Numbered from the stretch's first letter, positions 15,780 to 25,668 are shown. The stretch is DNA of 64,000 bases from Salinimicrobium sp050750585 (GCF_050750585.1 NZ_JBOJLM010000009.1:62001-126000); one strand, 5' to 3'. Notes: generated from the sequence alone by a model not told the origin. Numbers and translations are program-made.

Positions 15780-16679
15780 ATGTCGCAAGAAGAATTTGAC
15801 ATACAAAATTCCGTAGAAGGAATTTGGAAGAAATTAGGCGAATGGCTGGATTCTATAATCCTGGGTTTGCCTAATTTCATTTTGGCCGTACTGGTCTTTA
15901 TCATTTTTGTATTAGCTGCTAAATACCTGGGTAAGCTTCTCGATAAATTACTCAGGTATAAAGTAAGACAGGCCTCTATACGGGAGATCACCATTAAGAT
16001 CCTCAAAGTAGTTGTCATTGCCATAGGTTTCTTTGTTGCCCTTGGGCTACTCAATTTAAATACTATTCTCACTTCTGTACTGGCCGGTGCCGGGGTCGTG
16101 GGTTTAGCCGTAGGTCTTGCACTACAAGGCACGTTAAATAACACCTTTTCAGGAATCCTGCTGAGTTTCCTTCCGGAGTTACAGATTGGCGACTGGATCG
16201 AAAATAACGGTTATGCCGGAAGGGTTGTAGAAATCAATCTTAGGAGTATTGTCATTAGGGAAGCCGATAATAATTATGTTGTTATTCCAAATTCCCAGGT
16301 CATAGACGCACCTTTTAAGAATTTTTCCCGTACCTCACGTTCCAGGATCACTGTGAGTTGCGGCGTAGCTTACAATTCTGATCTTGAACTTGTAAAAACC
16401 ATTACACTAAATACAATCTCAGAACTTTTTCCTCAAAAAAAGGGGGAAGAAGTAGAATTCATGTATAATGAATTTGGCGACAGCTCCATCAATTTTATAG
16501 TGAGATTCTGGAGTGCTGCAACCAACAACCGGGACATTCTTTTTGCCAGGAGTAGTGCAATTATTGCCATTAAGAAGGTGTATGATCAACACGATATTAA
16601 TATTCCTTTCCCAATTCGCACACTCGAATTCAACAACAGATTGAATATTCAAAAACCTTCTGCGGAAGGAGATGCATAA
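15780..16679 (+). CDS. mscS: Small-conductance mechanosensitive channel MscS
   Basis: A 299-residue protein with membrane helices between about 20 and 120. The pore-lining glycine/alanine-rich helix is AGAGVVGLAVGLALQGTLNN, followed by the conserved GDWIENNGYAGRVVEINLRS of the beta domain and an alpha/beta C-terminal domain. MscS opens under membrane tension to release solutes during osmotic downshock. It follows dps by 6 bases. The size is normal for the family. Confidence 0.95.
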   Translation: MSQEEFDIQNSVEGIWKKLGEWLDSIILGLPNFILAVLVFIIFVLAAKYLGKLLDKLLRYKVRQASIREITIKILKVVVIAIGFFVALGLLNLNTILTSVLAGAGVVGLAVGLALQGTLNNTFSGILLSFLPELQIGDWIENNGYAGRVVEINLRSIVIREADNNYVVIPNSQVIDAPFKNFSRTSRSRITVSCGVAYNSDLELVKTITLNTISELFPQKKGEEVEFMYNEFGDSSINFIVRFWSAATNNRDILFARSSAIIAIKKVYDQHDINIPFPIRTLEFNNRLNIQKPSAEGDA

Positions 16680-17061
16680 TTTAGCATTTCAAATGATTTA
16701 CCCATCTCACCCTTCAAAAAGGGCAAAAACACAAGGCATTTTTGAAAGTTGCTAAGGAGAAGTTATTTCTATGCTGAAACTCTTCAAGTGTGAGCACATT
16801 TTTGAGTTTAATGACCATAAACACTGAAAATAATCACGAGCCTCACCTTTCAAAAATGACAAAAACTGGGAGCCTTTCAGGAGTATTTTAATATACTTTT
16901 CAACCCGCATTTTATTCTTTAAAAATGCAGGTTGAAAAGCTATTTTTAGCAGTCCAGTCAATTATTTACACCCTTCAATTTTTATTTTGATAGCTGAAGC
17001 TATCCTGCATAATCAGGAGCAAACTTCATATTTTTCAGAATCTATTTTACTTCCGTAGAAA
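16680..17061. other. Intergenic spacer between convergent genes
   Basis: This 382-base spacer separates mscS (forward) from the metallophosphoesterase gene (reverse). The only structure I can support is the stem-loop at 16896-16939. The words TTCAAAAAGGGCAAAAACA (about 16713) and TTCAAAAATGACAAAAACT (about 16848) are similar to each other and may be decayed repeats. A short reverse open frame here shows no protein-like features. Confidence 0.6.
16896..16939. terminator. Stem-loop between convergent genes
   Basis: CTTTTCAACCCGCATTTT at 16896-16913 pairs with AAAATGCAGGTTGAAAAG at 16922-16939, with one mismatch, around an 8-base loop. On the forward strand it is followed by CTATTTTTAG. It could act as a bidirectional terminator, although the stem is longer and less GC-rich than usual. 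Confidence 0.5.
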
Positions 17062-20000
17062 TTAAAAGCTCATACCCACACTAAAACTGAAACGCAGTTT
17101 TTCACCTCCCGAAAAGAGGTTAAATTTAGCCGAAACAGCCTCTGCCCCTGTCACCCACAATCCGCCGCCATAGCTATCATGCCACAGGTTGCTATCTTCG
17201 CCATCAAGCCATACCCTACCAAGATCGTAACCTGCAAAAACACCTATTTGAAAAGGCACAAACGAAGTCTTGAACTCGTCAAAACTGTATCTCAAATCGT
17301 TACCCCAAACAAAAGCACTTTCACCAGAAAATCTTTCTTCTCTGAACCCTCTCAAGCTTTCGGCTCCACCTATTGTAGCAGCCTGGTAGAATTCAAAGTC
17401 GTCTCCCCAAAGCACTTCGGCATTCACCCGAGAATTGATTACCCACTTATCATTACGGCTCACGGCTTTGTAGAATTCGAGATATGGTGCGACGTATCCA
17501 TAAATATTGTCAGTTTCACCTGTATTAATTTTTCCGCCGCCTATAAATTCGAATTTCATACCATTAGTAGGGTTAAGGATGTAATCATAACTTTCGTATC
17601 GAAAAACCCCTTCAAGACCAGCAAAATACTGGCGGTCAAAAAAGTTGGTGTCCTTCATGTATGATTCAGAAAGAAAACGATTTGTACTTTCCTCGATCTG
17701 TACGCCTTCAAAAGATGCAGTTAACTGGTAGTAACGACCAAAAGGGGTATTTTTCACAATACCGGCTTCTCCACCTATCCTGCTAATGCGCACGCGGTTG
17801 AATTCTTTCCCCAATTCCTCTTCAAAATTTTCTGTCTCATTTCCCATTCCGAAGAAGTTACGGGTGTAGCTGGGGTTCGTAAAATGTGCTTTTAACAGGA
17901 AGTTATATCCGCCAAAAACATTAGCAAATTCACCCCGGTACCTTAAATCAAAACTTTGAGTGGCAAAATAATACCCGGCCCTAAACTTATGTTGAGCGGT
18001 AAAAGGATTCCTGCGGAAGCCATATTTACTGAAAGTAGCGCTTAGACCTACCTGGAAACCATCATCTGGATTGTATCCCACGGCAGGAAGCACAGAACTT
18101 GAAGAATAAACTTTTCGATCTTTATCGAAGACATTCACTTCATAGTCATCGGTAAAGGTAATATCTGCACCATCGTTGATCTCTACTGTATTAGGAAGGG
18201 ACTCGTGATCATAGACCTTGACTTTTTTGCCATTTTTGATCCTGTAAATATCATTGTTTTGACCACCGATGATCCTCACCAGAATTTTTGCAGATGCATC
18301 ACCAGAAACTTCAAAAATATCATCATCATCAAGACCATAAACCCAGAGTTCATGCGTTACATTGGGATCATAAATCCTATTGCTCACAACATCGTCCTTT
18401 TTACCGTCTTTGATCCTGTAAATTGTTACCCGGGTTTCTCCTTCAGGAAGACGTTCAATTTCTATATGATCATCTTTATCTGTTGCAGTGATCATAGCAA
18501 ACTTTGCAAAATAGTTATAGTACCTTTCAGCAATGTCAACAATATTGTTTCTTCTTGCCTTCAGGTTTTTGATAATCCGCTGAGTGGCTTCTCCCTGTGT
18601 TTCCTTCGGAAGTTCTTCAAAAGCTTCTTCAATTACTTTATCTGTAATATGCTCCTGAAGGTATTTTGCCTGTTGCAGCCACTCTTCCTTTGGAGAATTC
18701 TGGATTAGGCTCCTGTCCAAACCAACCGCAGCCGAATTGAACCACTCAATATTGCTGATGTCTTCATCATAAACAGCAAATTGATTTGCAAAACCGGTCA
18801 AACCTCTTAAGGTGTTAAAGAAGGCTCCGTCAAAATTTGAAAAAACCTGATCTCTATCGCGGGGAATTGGCTTGAAGAGATGATTCCCTTCTTCGTCTTC
18901 AATTTCGGCCCATCGCCATTGATCTTCGTGCCTGTCCCAATCGCCCACCAGCATATCAAAAATTCTTGCTCTTATATATGCAGTTTCGTCCAAAGTATAT
19001 TTTTCATCACGCCGCAACCGCTCAAACACGCCCGATGTACTTTCTATGTCGTGGTTGGGGCTGCCAAATGATTCATATCCAACCCAGCCCTCTTCGGGGC
19101 GCTCCACGATCATATAAAGCTCATCTCCATATTCGCTGTTGAAATCTCCCAAAGCTTTTTGCCTGGGGACGTAAAATATTTGTGGATTGGTATGATAAAT
19201 CCCGGCTGCATCTGATAATTTCGGAATAGCCAGGAAAGCATAAGGGTGCGCAGAAGTATAAAAGTCTTTGATCACATCTTCTGCAAGGGTGTTTTCAAAC
19301 TTTGTCTCTACAGGCGTGTCCTTGTAAGCCACCGTCTGGATAAATTGCACGGCACTTTTCTCAAGAGCTCTCAGGTTATAATCTCTGCCCTGGGCATCTT
19401 TTAATCTAAGAGATCGGGTTTGATGCCCTCCCCCGGCACGTTCTACTGTGAGTCCGCCATACAAAGTATCGAGAATGGCAACAGGAACTTCTACCTGGAT
19501 TCCATAAAGATCTCTGTACCTGTCTCCCCAAATACTTTCGTAAGCCACTGACACAGCAGTATCTGCAGGTTTATATACCGAGGCGTGTATTGTTTGTGGA
19601 AAAGAAGTTGATAATGTGTCTGTACTGAAAGGTTGCGGCGCAGCGATGACTTCTTTTTGGTATAAAAGCTTAGGTTTCTTTTCTTCACTGCCATAGACGC
19701 TTACCCACGAAGAACCATCTTCAAAAATATCGAGAGAGGCAAAGCCCTGGCCTGAATAGGCGAATAAACCATCGCTCCCCAGCCCCACATAAGAAGCCTT
19801 GGATGCTGAGCCCGAAACAATCTGCTTTACCTTGTCGTGTTCAATATATTGTAATGAATGATCATGCCCCGAAACAAATACTACATTACCCCACCGGGAT
19901 GCAATAGTTTCAATGCGTTTTCTCATTCCTTTATATCTCTCATTTTGAAGATCGGTGCTGGTAACACCTCCCGTAGTTCTAATAAAATTTGCCAGAGTAC

Positions 20001-20784
20001 CAAGTATGGGCAGCGGCAGTTTTCGTTGGGTAGGATATAAATGGTTGGTTAAACTGAAGTTTCCGCCGTGTAGTCCATTAGTGTATAAAGGATGGTGAAT
20101 TACAAAAACCACCGTCTTTGTCTGATTTTTCTTTAACTCACTATCAATCTCCTGAAAAAAGGCTTCCCGGGTCTTTATTTCGTCACAATCATCGTTGATC
20201 TTAGGATGTTTATCCCAATCTTCGAGGAACCACTGGGAATCGGCCACTAATACCTGAATATTCTCTGTCACCTCAATAGAAGTCAAGCCACAACCGGCTT
20301 CAGGAAAGAAAACATCCTCTCTCTCCAGCTTCTCCCGCAGATAATCGGCCTGGCGTTCCAGCCCAACTAATCCCTGAGCATACCAGTCATGGTTGCCGGG
20401 CACAAAGAAGAGGTTGCCTTCATAGTTTTCTACAGCATCTATTTGAGCATCAATACGGTATTCCATGAGCTCTCTCTCGGGATGATCCTCAGAAACCAGA
20501 CCTGCGGGATATACGTTATCGCCAAGAAAAATAGTGTAGTTGCCCTTCTGTTTTACAGAATCTATATAGGTTTTAAAAGCCAGTAAAGCTTCTGAAGAAC
20601 CTCCCGGAGGTGAGTAACCTCCATCTCCCAATAAATAAAAAGATTTTTCGATCTCCTTTTCCTGGGGATAACCAAAATCTTCTGAAGGTTCATCTTCGGC
20701 AAAGTAAAGCTGATTAATTTGTGGTGAACAGCCTGTAATTGCAATAAACAGGGCCAGTGTTAGAAATATGTTATTTTTTCTCAT
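17062..20784 (-). CDS. Lipoprotein: calcineurin-like metallophosphoesterase fused to an outer-membrane beta-barrel
   Basis: 1240 residues. A signal peptide ends in a lipobox with C19 (IAITGCS). The N-terminal 350 residues form a metallophosphoesterase with the metal motifs LLGDGG (D53), GDNVYP (87-92), GNHDW (about 129-133), HHPLY and SGHDHS. The middle part has unknown fold. The last 350 residues alternate aromatic and glycine-rich strands in BamA/D15 style (for example GAESLRGFREERFSGESAFV) and end in a terminal phenylalanine, as barrels do. The likely location is the outer membrane, with the phosphatase either periplasmic or at the surface. The substrate is unknown. A TAATTTTG box ends two bases before the ATG. 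Confidence 0.88.
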   Translation of the reverse strand: MRKNNIFLTLALFIAITGCSPQINQLYFAEDEPSEDFGYPQEKEIEKSFYLLGDGGYSPPGGSSEALLAFKTYIDSVKQKGNYTIFLGDNVYPAGLVSEDHPERELMEYRIDAQIDAVENYEGNLFFVPGNHDWYAQGLVGLERQADYLREKLEREDVFFPEAGCGLTSIEVTENIQVLVADSQWFLEDWDKHPKINDDCDEIKTREAFFQEIDSELKKNQTKTVVFVIHHPLYTNGLHGGNFSLTNHLYPTQRKLPLPILGTLANFIRTTGGVTSTDLQNERYKGMRKRIETIASRWGNVVFVSGHDHSLQYIEHDKVKQIVSGSASKASYVGLGSDGLFAYSGQGFASLDIFEDGSSWVSVYGSEEKKPKLLYQKEVIAAPQPFSTDTLSTSFPQTIHASVYKPADTAVSVAYESIWGDRYRDLYGIQVEVPVAILDTLYGGLTVERAGGGHQTRSLRLKDAQGRDYNLRALEKSAVQFIQTVAYKDTPVETKFENTLAEDVIKDFYTSAHPYAFLAIPKLSDAAGIYHTNPQIFYVPRQKALGDFNSEYGDELYMIVERPEEGWVGYESFGSPNHDIESTSGVFERLRRDEKYTLDETAYIRARIFDMLVGDWDRHEDQWRWAEIEDEEGNHLFKPIPRDRDQVFSNFDGAFFNTLRGLTGFANQFAVYDEDISNIEWFNSAAVGLDRSLIQNSPKEEWLQQAKYLQEHITDKVIEEAFEELPKETQGEATQRIIKNLKARRNNIVDIAERYYNYFAKFAMITATDKDDHIEIERLPEGETRVTIYRIKDGKKDDVVSNRIYDPNVTHELWVYGLDDDDIFEVSGDASAKILVRIIGGQNNDIYRIKNGKKVKVYDHESLPNTVEINDGADITFTDDYEVNVFDKDRKVYSSSSVLPAVGYNPDDGFQVGLSATFSKYGFRRNPFTAQHKFRAGYYFATQSFDLRYRGEFANVFGGYNFLLKAHFTNPSYTRNFFGMGNETENFEEELGKEFNRVRISRIGGEAGIVKNTPFGRYYQLTASFEGVQIEESTNRFLSESYMKDTNFFDRQYFAGLEGVFRYESYDYILNPTNGMKFEFIGGGKINTGETDNIYGYVAPYLEFYKAVSRNDKWVINSRVNAEVLWGDDFEFYQAATIGGAESLRGFREERFSGESAFVWGNDLRYSFDEFKTSFVPFQIGVFAGYDLGRVWLDGEDSNLWHDSYGGGLWVTGAEAVSAKFNLFSGGEKLRFSFSVGMSF

Positions 20785-20839
20785 ACAAAATTATTGGGGG
20801 GATTTTTTTGTAATTTGGTGAAAATCTAACCACAACTGA

Positions 20840-22030
20840 ATGACAACTCTTACTGGTAAAGCTGAAAAATTCGTACAGGATCTATTCAGTAAAAAACTAC
20901 CCAATACATTCATTTATCATAACTTTAAACACACTCAGAGGGTAGTTAAAAGTACTAAAGAATTAATTGAAAAATCTCAAATTCATGTTAAACAGGAAGA
21001 GCCACTACTCCTCGCTGCATGGCTACATGACACGGGTTACACTGAGAAGTATGCCGGGCATGAAGAAGAAAGTGTTGAAATAGCCAAAAGCTGGCTGCAA
21101 GAGCAGAATGCAGACCAGGAACTTATTGATACTGTCTCTAAGCTCATTATGGCAACAAGAATGCAAGCCGAACCTAAAGACCTTGCTGAAAAGATCATTA
21201 AAGATGCCGACACTTCGCATTTAGCGAAAGATTACTTCGAAGAGACCAGTGAATTTCTTCGACAGGAGCTCAAACTCCAAAAAATAAAAAACTACTCACA
21301 CCAGGAATGGATTGAGAAAAACATAGAGCTCTTTACAGAGAGACATGAATTTTACACTACCTACGCAAGAGAAAACTGGAAAGAGCAAAAAGATAAGAAC
21401 CTTTACGACCTGCTCAATAAAGAAAGAAAAGCAAAAAAGAAACTAGCCAAAGAAGAAGCCAAAGCCCGCCTTAAAGTTAAATATAAAGATAAGAGCGCAG
21501 ACAGAGGGATTCAAACCCTTTTTAGAGTAACCATGCGCAACCACCTAAAGTTAAGCGATATAGCTGATGCTAAAGCAAACATTCTGCTCTCGGTCAATGC
21601 CATTATTATTTCCCTGGCCATTGCCAACTTCATTCCAGATCTTGCCAGCCCCGCGACTGCTAGCCCGGCAATCATGATCCCTATCTTTATTCTCATGATC
21701 TTTAGTGTAGCATCAATAATAGGAGCTATAATGTCTACCAGACCCAATGTGACATCGGGTGAATTTACCCGGGAGCAAATTAAAAACGGGGAGGTAAACG
21801 TGCTGTTCTTTGGGAACTTTCATCGTATGCCTTACGAGCAGTTTGAATGGGCGATGCACGAAATACTTGAAAACCAAAGCGATGTTTACGAATCTCTCAT
21901 GAAAGATCTTTATATGCTGGGAGTGGTACTCAACCGAAAGTATTATTTATTGCGAATTACTTATACCATTTTCATGGTAGGAATTATTCTTTCGGTGCTC
22001 AGCTTTATCGCCACTTACTACCTTGCCTAG
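20840..22030 (+). CDS. HD-domain phosphohydrolase fused to a PycTM (DUF5706) membrane domain
   Basis: 396 residues. The N-terminal HD domain shows H27/H31 (YHNFKHTQ), HD at 63-64 (AAWLHDTGY) and D122/D124 (KDADTSH), the metal ligands of HD phosphohydrolases. A charged, coiled-coil-like linker (about 180-220) leads to the C-terminal domain, whose LSDIADAKANILLSVNAIII and following helices match the two-helix PycTM/DUF5706 effector domain of Pycsar systems. No uridylate or cytidylate cyclase is next to it. It may be a stand-alone housekeeping protein or an effector responding to a distant cyclase. Its 3' end overlaps the convergent GAF gene by 84 bases. Confidence 0.85.
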   Translation: MTTLTGKAEKFVQDLFSKKLPNTFIYHNFKHTQRVVKSTKELIEKSQIHVKQEEPLLLAAWLHDTGYTEKYAGHEEESVEIAKSWLQEQNADQELIDTVSKLIMATRMQAEPKDLAEKIIKDADTSHLAKDYFEETSEFLRQELKLQKIKNYSHQEWIEKNIELFTERHEFYTTYARENWKEQKDKNLYDLLNKERKAKKKLAKEEAKARLKVKYKDKSADRGIQTLFRVTMRNHLKLSDIADAKANILLSVNAIIISLAIANFIPDLASPATASPAIMIPIFILMIFSVASIIGAIMSTRPNVTSGEFTREQIKNGEVNVLFFGNFHRMPYEQFEWAMHEILENQSDVYESLMKDLYMLGVVLNRKYYLLRITYTIFMVGIILSVLSFIATYYLA

Positions 22031-24397
22031 AACTTTTTCAAGATCTTCATATGTAAAAACCTGCTCTTCGTGTTGTTCACTTTCCAGGTGGTATAACACT
22101 TCCACTCTTAGTGCCTTGAGCCCTATGACGCCCTGAACATCTTCGAGTTCCAGTTTCTCTACTTTGTCTCCCAGGTATTTCTTGGACTGGACATATTTAA
22201 TGTAGCGCAAGTACTCTCTTTCATCCTTTCGGTTAGAATAAACAATGGCTATTTTACCTTTTTGCGTCACCCTTTCCTCGGTTCCTTTAACATTGGCCTT
22301 ATCAATCCTTTTTTTAATAATTTCATACCTCGCATTGTAAGTACCATCAACATCAAATTGCTTTTCATCCATCCTATACCGTATAGAAAGAGTAGTATTA
22401 TACACAAGGATTAGAGAAGCAGCCTGCAGCTTTAGCGGCATTCTTTCCTGGATCTGGTAGAACCTGTTTTCCATTTCACACATGGTGGTTAACTGCCATA
22501 ACCGCAGATTAAAAAGATAAACCTCGTCAAAAGGTTTAATTTTCTTATTAGAAAGAGATGCCCCTATGTAAATATTATGTTCAACCCCATCAGTTTTATA
22601 TCTCTCAAAGTAGTGCGGGTAAATCTCCTGCGCGTCTATTTGCCGCCGGTCAATATATCGGGACATTGTTCGGTTTATTTGCTGCACCGCCTCGTCATAA
22701 TTCTTACGATGATTATAGATTATACCGGTTTCGGAGTTGATATTTTTCCGGTATATTTTCACCTGTTCTTCTAAATTTGGCGTCTGCTTTTCTATATGAT
22801 CCATTACAGGATTGATCTCCCTTTGTAATAAATTGAATACCTTCTGTTCACTGGAAGTACTAAGGCTACCGGCCAAATCATCTTTAAATTCTTTAATTCG
22901 GAATTTTACCTGCTCGTAGATATCCAGCTTTTCAGTTTTTTCGGCTTCACATACAATCTTTTCGATAGATTCAAGTTGATCGAGCAGGTCTTTCTGAATA
23001 GCTTCATTCCTGGCTTCCGAAGAAGCCACGATATCTATCTCTCCATATAAAGGGTAAACATCTTCAAAAGTGATATCTTTAAAAGATGCAAGTCCATCTT
23101 CATCAAGATCTCTTATGAATTTTCGAGCTTCCATTTCAAAGATCCAAAGTACACTGGGGTGAATTGACGTACATTCACTTTGTATAACGGCTTTCACCCG
23201 GTTTTCAAATTCAGATTTACTTCGTTCTACCGCTGTTACGATATATGGCAAAATATCTTCCAGCTTTGTCGCATTTATACTGTTGAGTTCGTTCTTTTCA
23301 AAAGACACCAATTCCAGCAGCCCCAGCAAAACATTGTTTTTGGCAATGGGTGCTATAATGGCACTTTTGACACCTGCATCAACAAGAGAGCTTATAAGAA
23401 GGTTTTCTGATGCTTTACCTGAATATTTTTCAACATTAGGAATGCTAAAGCACCTATGTTCGTCCACCAGGCTAGTATAAGCTTCCTCCCCGAGCACCTT
23501 TTTGCAGCTCAATATTTTTTTCTCCTGAAGCAAAAAACTGGGAGAACGATTCCCTATCATTCGTTCAAAAACAGAATCCTGTTCGTTGTACATGGTAAAC
23601 CCTATCCGAAGATTCGGAATCTTGTAGATAGACTTAAAGATCTCTTCAAACTTTTCCATCTCTTCCTTACCGGAGGTATTCCTATGCAACAGCGTAGTCT
23701 TAAGGTCAGAAATTGCATCATCTACAGTCACATCGGTAAGGGAGATAATTGTAAAGCCTTTAAAAGTCCAGCTGTTGGGTGGAAATTTTTCTTTCCACAA
23801 GGCAACGTTTTCAATATTCTGAATTAACTCATCAACATCTTCCTTAGTAATTTCCCTGGCGTTTTTACCAGGTTCAAGCTCCATAAAATTAGAATCGAGC
23901 TCAATTCTATAGTGCCTTAAAATGCCATTTTCATCGGGTATATCGTAATAAAAAGGCCTTGAAAAATCTATATCGTACCCATAATATTTGTTTAGAATAA
24001 GAATACAGGCATAGATATAGTCAAGATCATGATTGAGATTCCTCATATTTAAGGTGAAGTCTTTACCTGCACCTGCCAAAATATTTCGGAAATTTTGCGT
24101 AGAGTTAAAAATCAGGTTATGAAATGGAACCGAAATGGCTTTGATCTGTGTATCAGACAGAATTTCAGGAAAAAGATCTTTCATTAGAATCCTTATAGGA
24201 TCTTTGTACCTGTTGAGATCTTCAGAATTTAATATTCCTTCTTCCAAAGCAGGAAAAGTGGAAATGTACTCCAGCATATTTTCGAGATAATCTTTAGATA
24301 TCTTACTCGACTCATTTTGGAGCTGATGACGATATTCCTGTATGATCTTGTGGAAACTTATCTTTATTTCCAGTGGAAATTCCTTTTGATGCTTCAT
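21947..24397 (-). CDS. GAF-domain protein of unknown function (816 residues)
   Basis: A long soluble protein. A GAF-like segment is seen around residues 290-400 (ILSCKKVLGEEAYTSLVDEH, then AIIAPIAKNNVLLGLLELVS). The remainder is helical, with charged stretches from about 480 to 600 that may form coiled coils. I see no kinase, cyclase or GGDEF motif. I recall GAF proteins of this length in Flavobacteria, without an assigned role. It is convergent with the HD-PycTM gene with an 84-base overlap. A ligand-sensing role is inferred from the GAF domain. Confidence 0.8.
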   Translation of the reverse strand: MKHQKEFPLEIKISFHKIIQEYRHQLQNESSKISKDYLENMLEYISTFPALEEGILNSEDLNRYKDPIRILMKDLFPEILSDTQIKAISVPFHNLIFNSTQNFRNILAGAGKDFTLNMRNLNHDLDYIYACILILNKYYGYDIDFSRPFYYDIPDENGILRHYRIELDSNFMELEPGKNAREITKEDVDELIQNIENVALWKEKFPPNSWTFKGFTIISLTDVTVDDAISDLKTTLLHRNTSGKEEMEKFEEIFKSIYKIPNLRIGFTMYNEQDSVFERMIGNRSPSFLLQEKKILSCKKVLGEEAYTSLVDEHRCFSIPNVEKYSGKASENLLISSLVDAGVKSAIIAPIAKNNVLLGLLELVSFEKNELNSINATKLEDILPYIVTAVERSKSEFENRVKAVIQSECTSIHPSVLWIFEMEARKFIRDLDEDGLASFKDITFEDVYPLYGEIDIVASSEARNEAIQKDLLDQLESIEKIVCEAEKTEKLDIYEQVKFRIKEFKDDLAGSLSTSSEQKVFNLLQREINPVMDHIEKQTPNLEEQVKIYRKNINSETGIIYNHRKNYDEAVQQINRTMSRYIDRRQIDAQEIYPHYFERYKTDGVEHNIYIGASLSNKKIKPFDEVYLFNLRLWQLTTMCEMENRFYQIQERMPLKLQAASLILVYNTTLSIRYRMDEKQFDVDGTYNARYEIIKKRIDKANVKGTEERVTQKGKIAIVYSNRKDEREYLRYIKYVQSKKYLGDKVEKLELEDVQGVIGLKALRVEVLYHLESEQHEEQVFTYEDLEKVLGKVVSGDKAEHRKNNSYHENGISNSQ

Positions 24398-24493
24398 GTT
24401 TTAAAATTAAAGGATTTTCCCCCCTGCCCTGAAGGACTTCTTCATATTAACATTAATTTATCGCTTTCGATCCTTTCTCTCCCCTATCTTCCT

Positions 24494-24501
24494 TATTTTT
24501 G
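24494..24501 (+). promoter_or_regulatory. TAnnTTTG -7-like box upstream of the TlpA gene
   Basis: TATTTTTG at 24494-24501 matches the Bacteroidota -7 box and lies 19 bases before the ATG at 24520. No clear TTG box is present at the right spacing, so this is a weak call. Confidence 0.4.
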
Positions 24502-24519
24502 TCCAAAATGTAACAAATT

Positions 24520-25656
24520 ATGCGTAAAATATTATTAGCCGGACTAGTGATTCTCATGGCTGCTTGCGAAAGTGAAAATGAAGGATACCAGATTAGCGGA
24601 ACAGTCCAAAATGCCCCAGACGGGCAAAAGCTCATCATTTCTGAATTGAATGACAGCAACACCCAGGTAGTACATATTGATACTATAGAAATAAAGGAGG
24701 GGAAGTTTGAACTTGATTTACCTGAAAAAGAGCAACCCACCATTAGCTTCCTTACTGTGGAAGGAACTCGTGGAAATGTGGTTTACATAGCAGACAATAC
24801 TCCTATTGAATTCAAAGTCTATCCAGATAGTATTTATTCTTCTGAAATATCGGGCGGAGCAGATAACGAAGTGCTTTCTACTTATCTTGAAAGTGTAAAA
24901 GGAGTAAGCAAGAAAATGGGAGAACAACGCAAAGCCGCGCAGGAAGCCATGATGAACAAGGATTCTGTTGCCCTACAAAACCTTCAGGCATTCCAGGAAC
25001 AATTATTTGAGGAAGACAAGCAAACAAAAGCAAGTTTAGTTGAGTCAAATCCCAATTCTATTGTATCGGTAATGATCCTCCAGGACATGCTAAACACTTC
25101 GGCCTATTCTTCAGCCGAATTAAAAGGATTTTACGAGCAGTTAAGCCCTGAAGTAAAGGAACTTCCTCTGGCAAAAATCGTAAAGACAAGGCTTGACAAA
25201 ATGAGCAAGACCGCAGTAGGAAGCAAGGCGCCAGAATTTAGTGCCCCTACCCCTGAAGGAAATGAACTTGCACTTAATGATGCTCTTGGAAAAGTTACCC
25301 TGGTAGATTTCTGGGCCTCATGGTGCAAACCCTGTAGAGTTGAAAATCCCAATATTGTAGAAGTCTATAAAAAATATCACGACCAGGGATTTAATATTAT
25401 CCAGGTCTCTCTGGATCGTCCCGGACAAAAAGACAAGTGGATCCAGGCTATTGAAGATGATAATCTTGGAGCATGGAATCATGTTTCTAACCTGATGTTC
25501 TGGCAGGATCCTGTTGCAGTTGATTACGGTATTCGTGCCATCCCTGCTGCATTTTTACTGGATGAAAACGGGAAGATCATTGCCAAAGATCTAAGAGGTG
25601 ATGCCCTGGGTCAAAAGGTTGGAGAAGTTCTTAACAACAGCTCTTCCTCTAATTAA
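24520..25656 (+). CDS. TlpA-like thioredoxin lipoprotein with N-terminal DUF4369-like domain
   Basis: 378 residues. The lipobox LMAAC places the lipid on C16. An N-terminal beta-rich domain (about 20-120) of DUF4369 type precedes a helical linker and a thioredoxin fold of AhpC/TSA-TlpA type. The redox pair is C269-K-P-C272 in FWASWCKPCRVENP, and the cis-proline loop is IRAIPAAFLLDENGK. It should act as a periplasm-facing disulfide reductase, for instance in cytochrome maturation or stress. A strong terminator follows the stop. Confidence 0.93.
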   Translation: MRKILLAGLVILMAACESENEGYQISGTVQNAPDGQKLIISELNDSNTQVVHIDTIEIKEGKFELDLPEKEQPTISFLTVEGTRGNVVYIADNTPIEFKVYPDSIYSSEISGGADNEVLSTYLESVKGVSKKMGEQRKAAQEAMMNKDSVALQNLQAFQEQLFEEDKQTKASLVESNPNSIVSVMILQDMLNTSAYSSAELKGFYEQLSPEVKELPLAKIVKTRLDKMSKTAVGSKAPEFSAPTPEGNELALNDALGKVTLVDFWASWCKPCRVENPNIVEVYKKYHDQGFNIIQVSLDRPGQKDKWIQAIEDDNLGAWNHVSNLMFWQDPVAVDYGIRAIPAAFLLDENGKIIAKDLRGDALGQKVGEVLNNSSSSN

Positions 25657-25668
25657 CAAGGTGCATAA

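Noticed and set aside
16752..16961. Reverse 69-residue open frame after mscS
   Set aside because: It overlaps the long stem-loop and similar AT-rich words, has no start context and shows no protein-like pattern.
20840..24397. A complete Pycsar defence operon
   Set aside because: Only the PycTM-type domain is present. The neighbouring GAF protein has no cyclase motif and lies convergent, not in the same operon, so a complete system is not supported.
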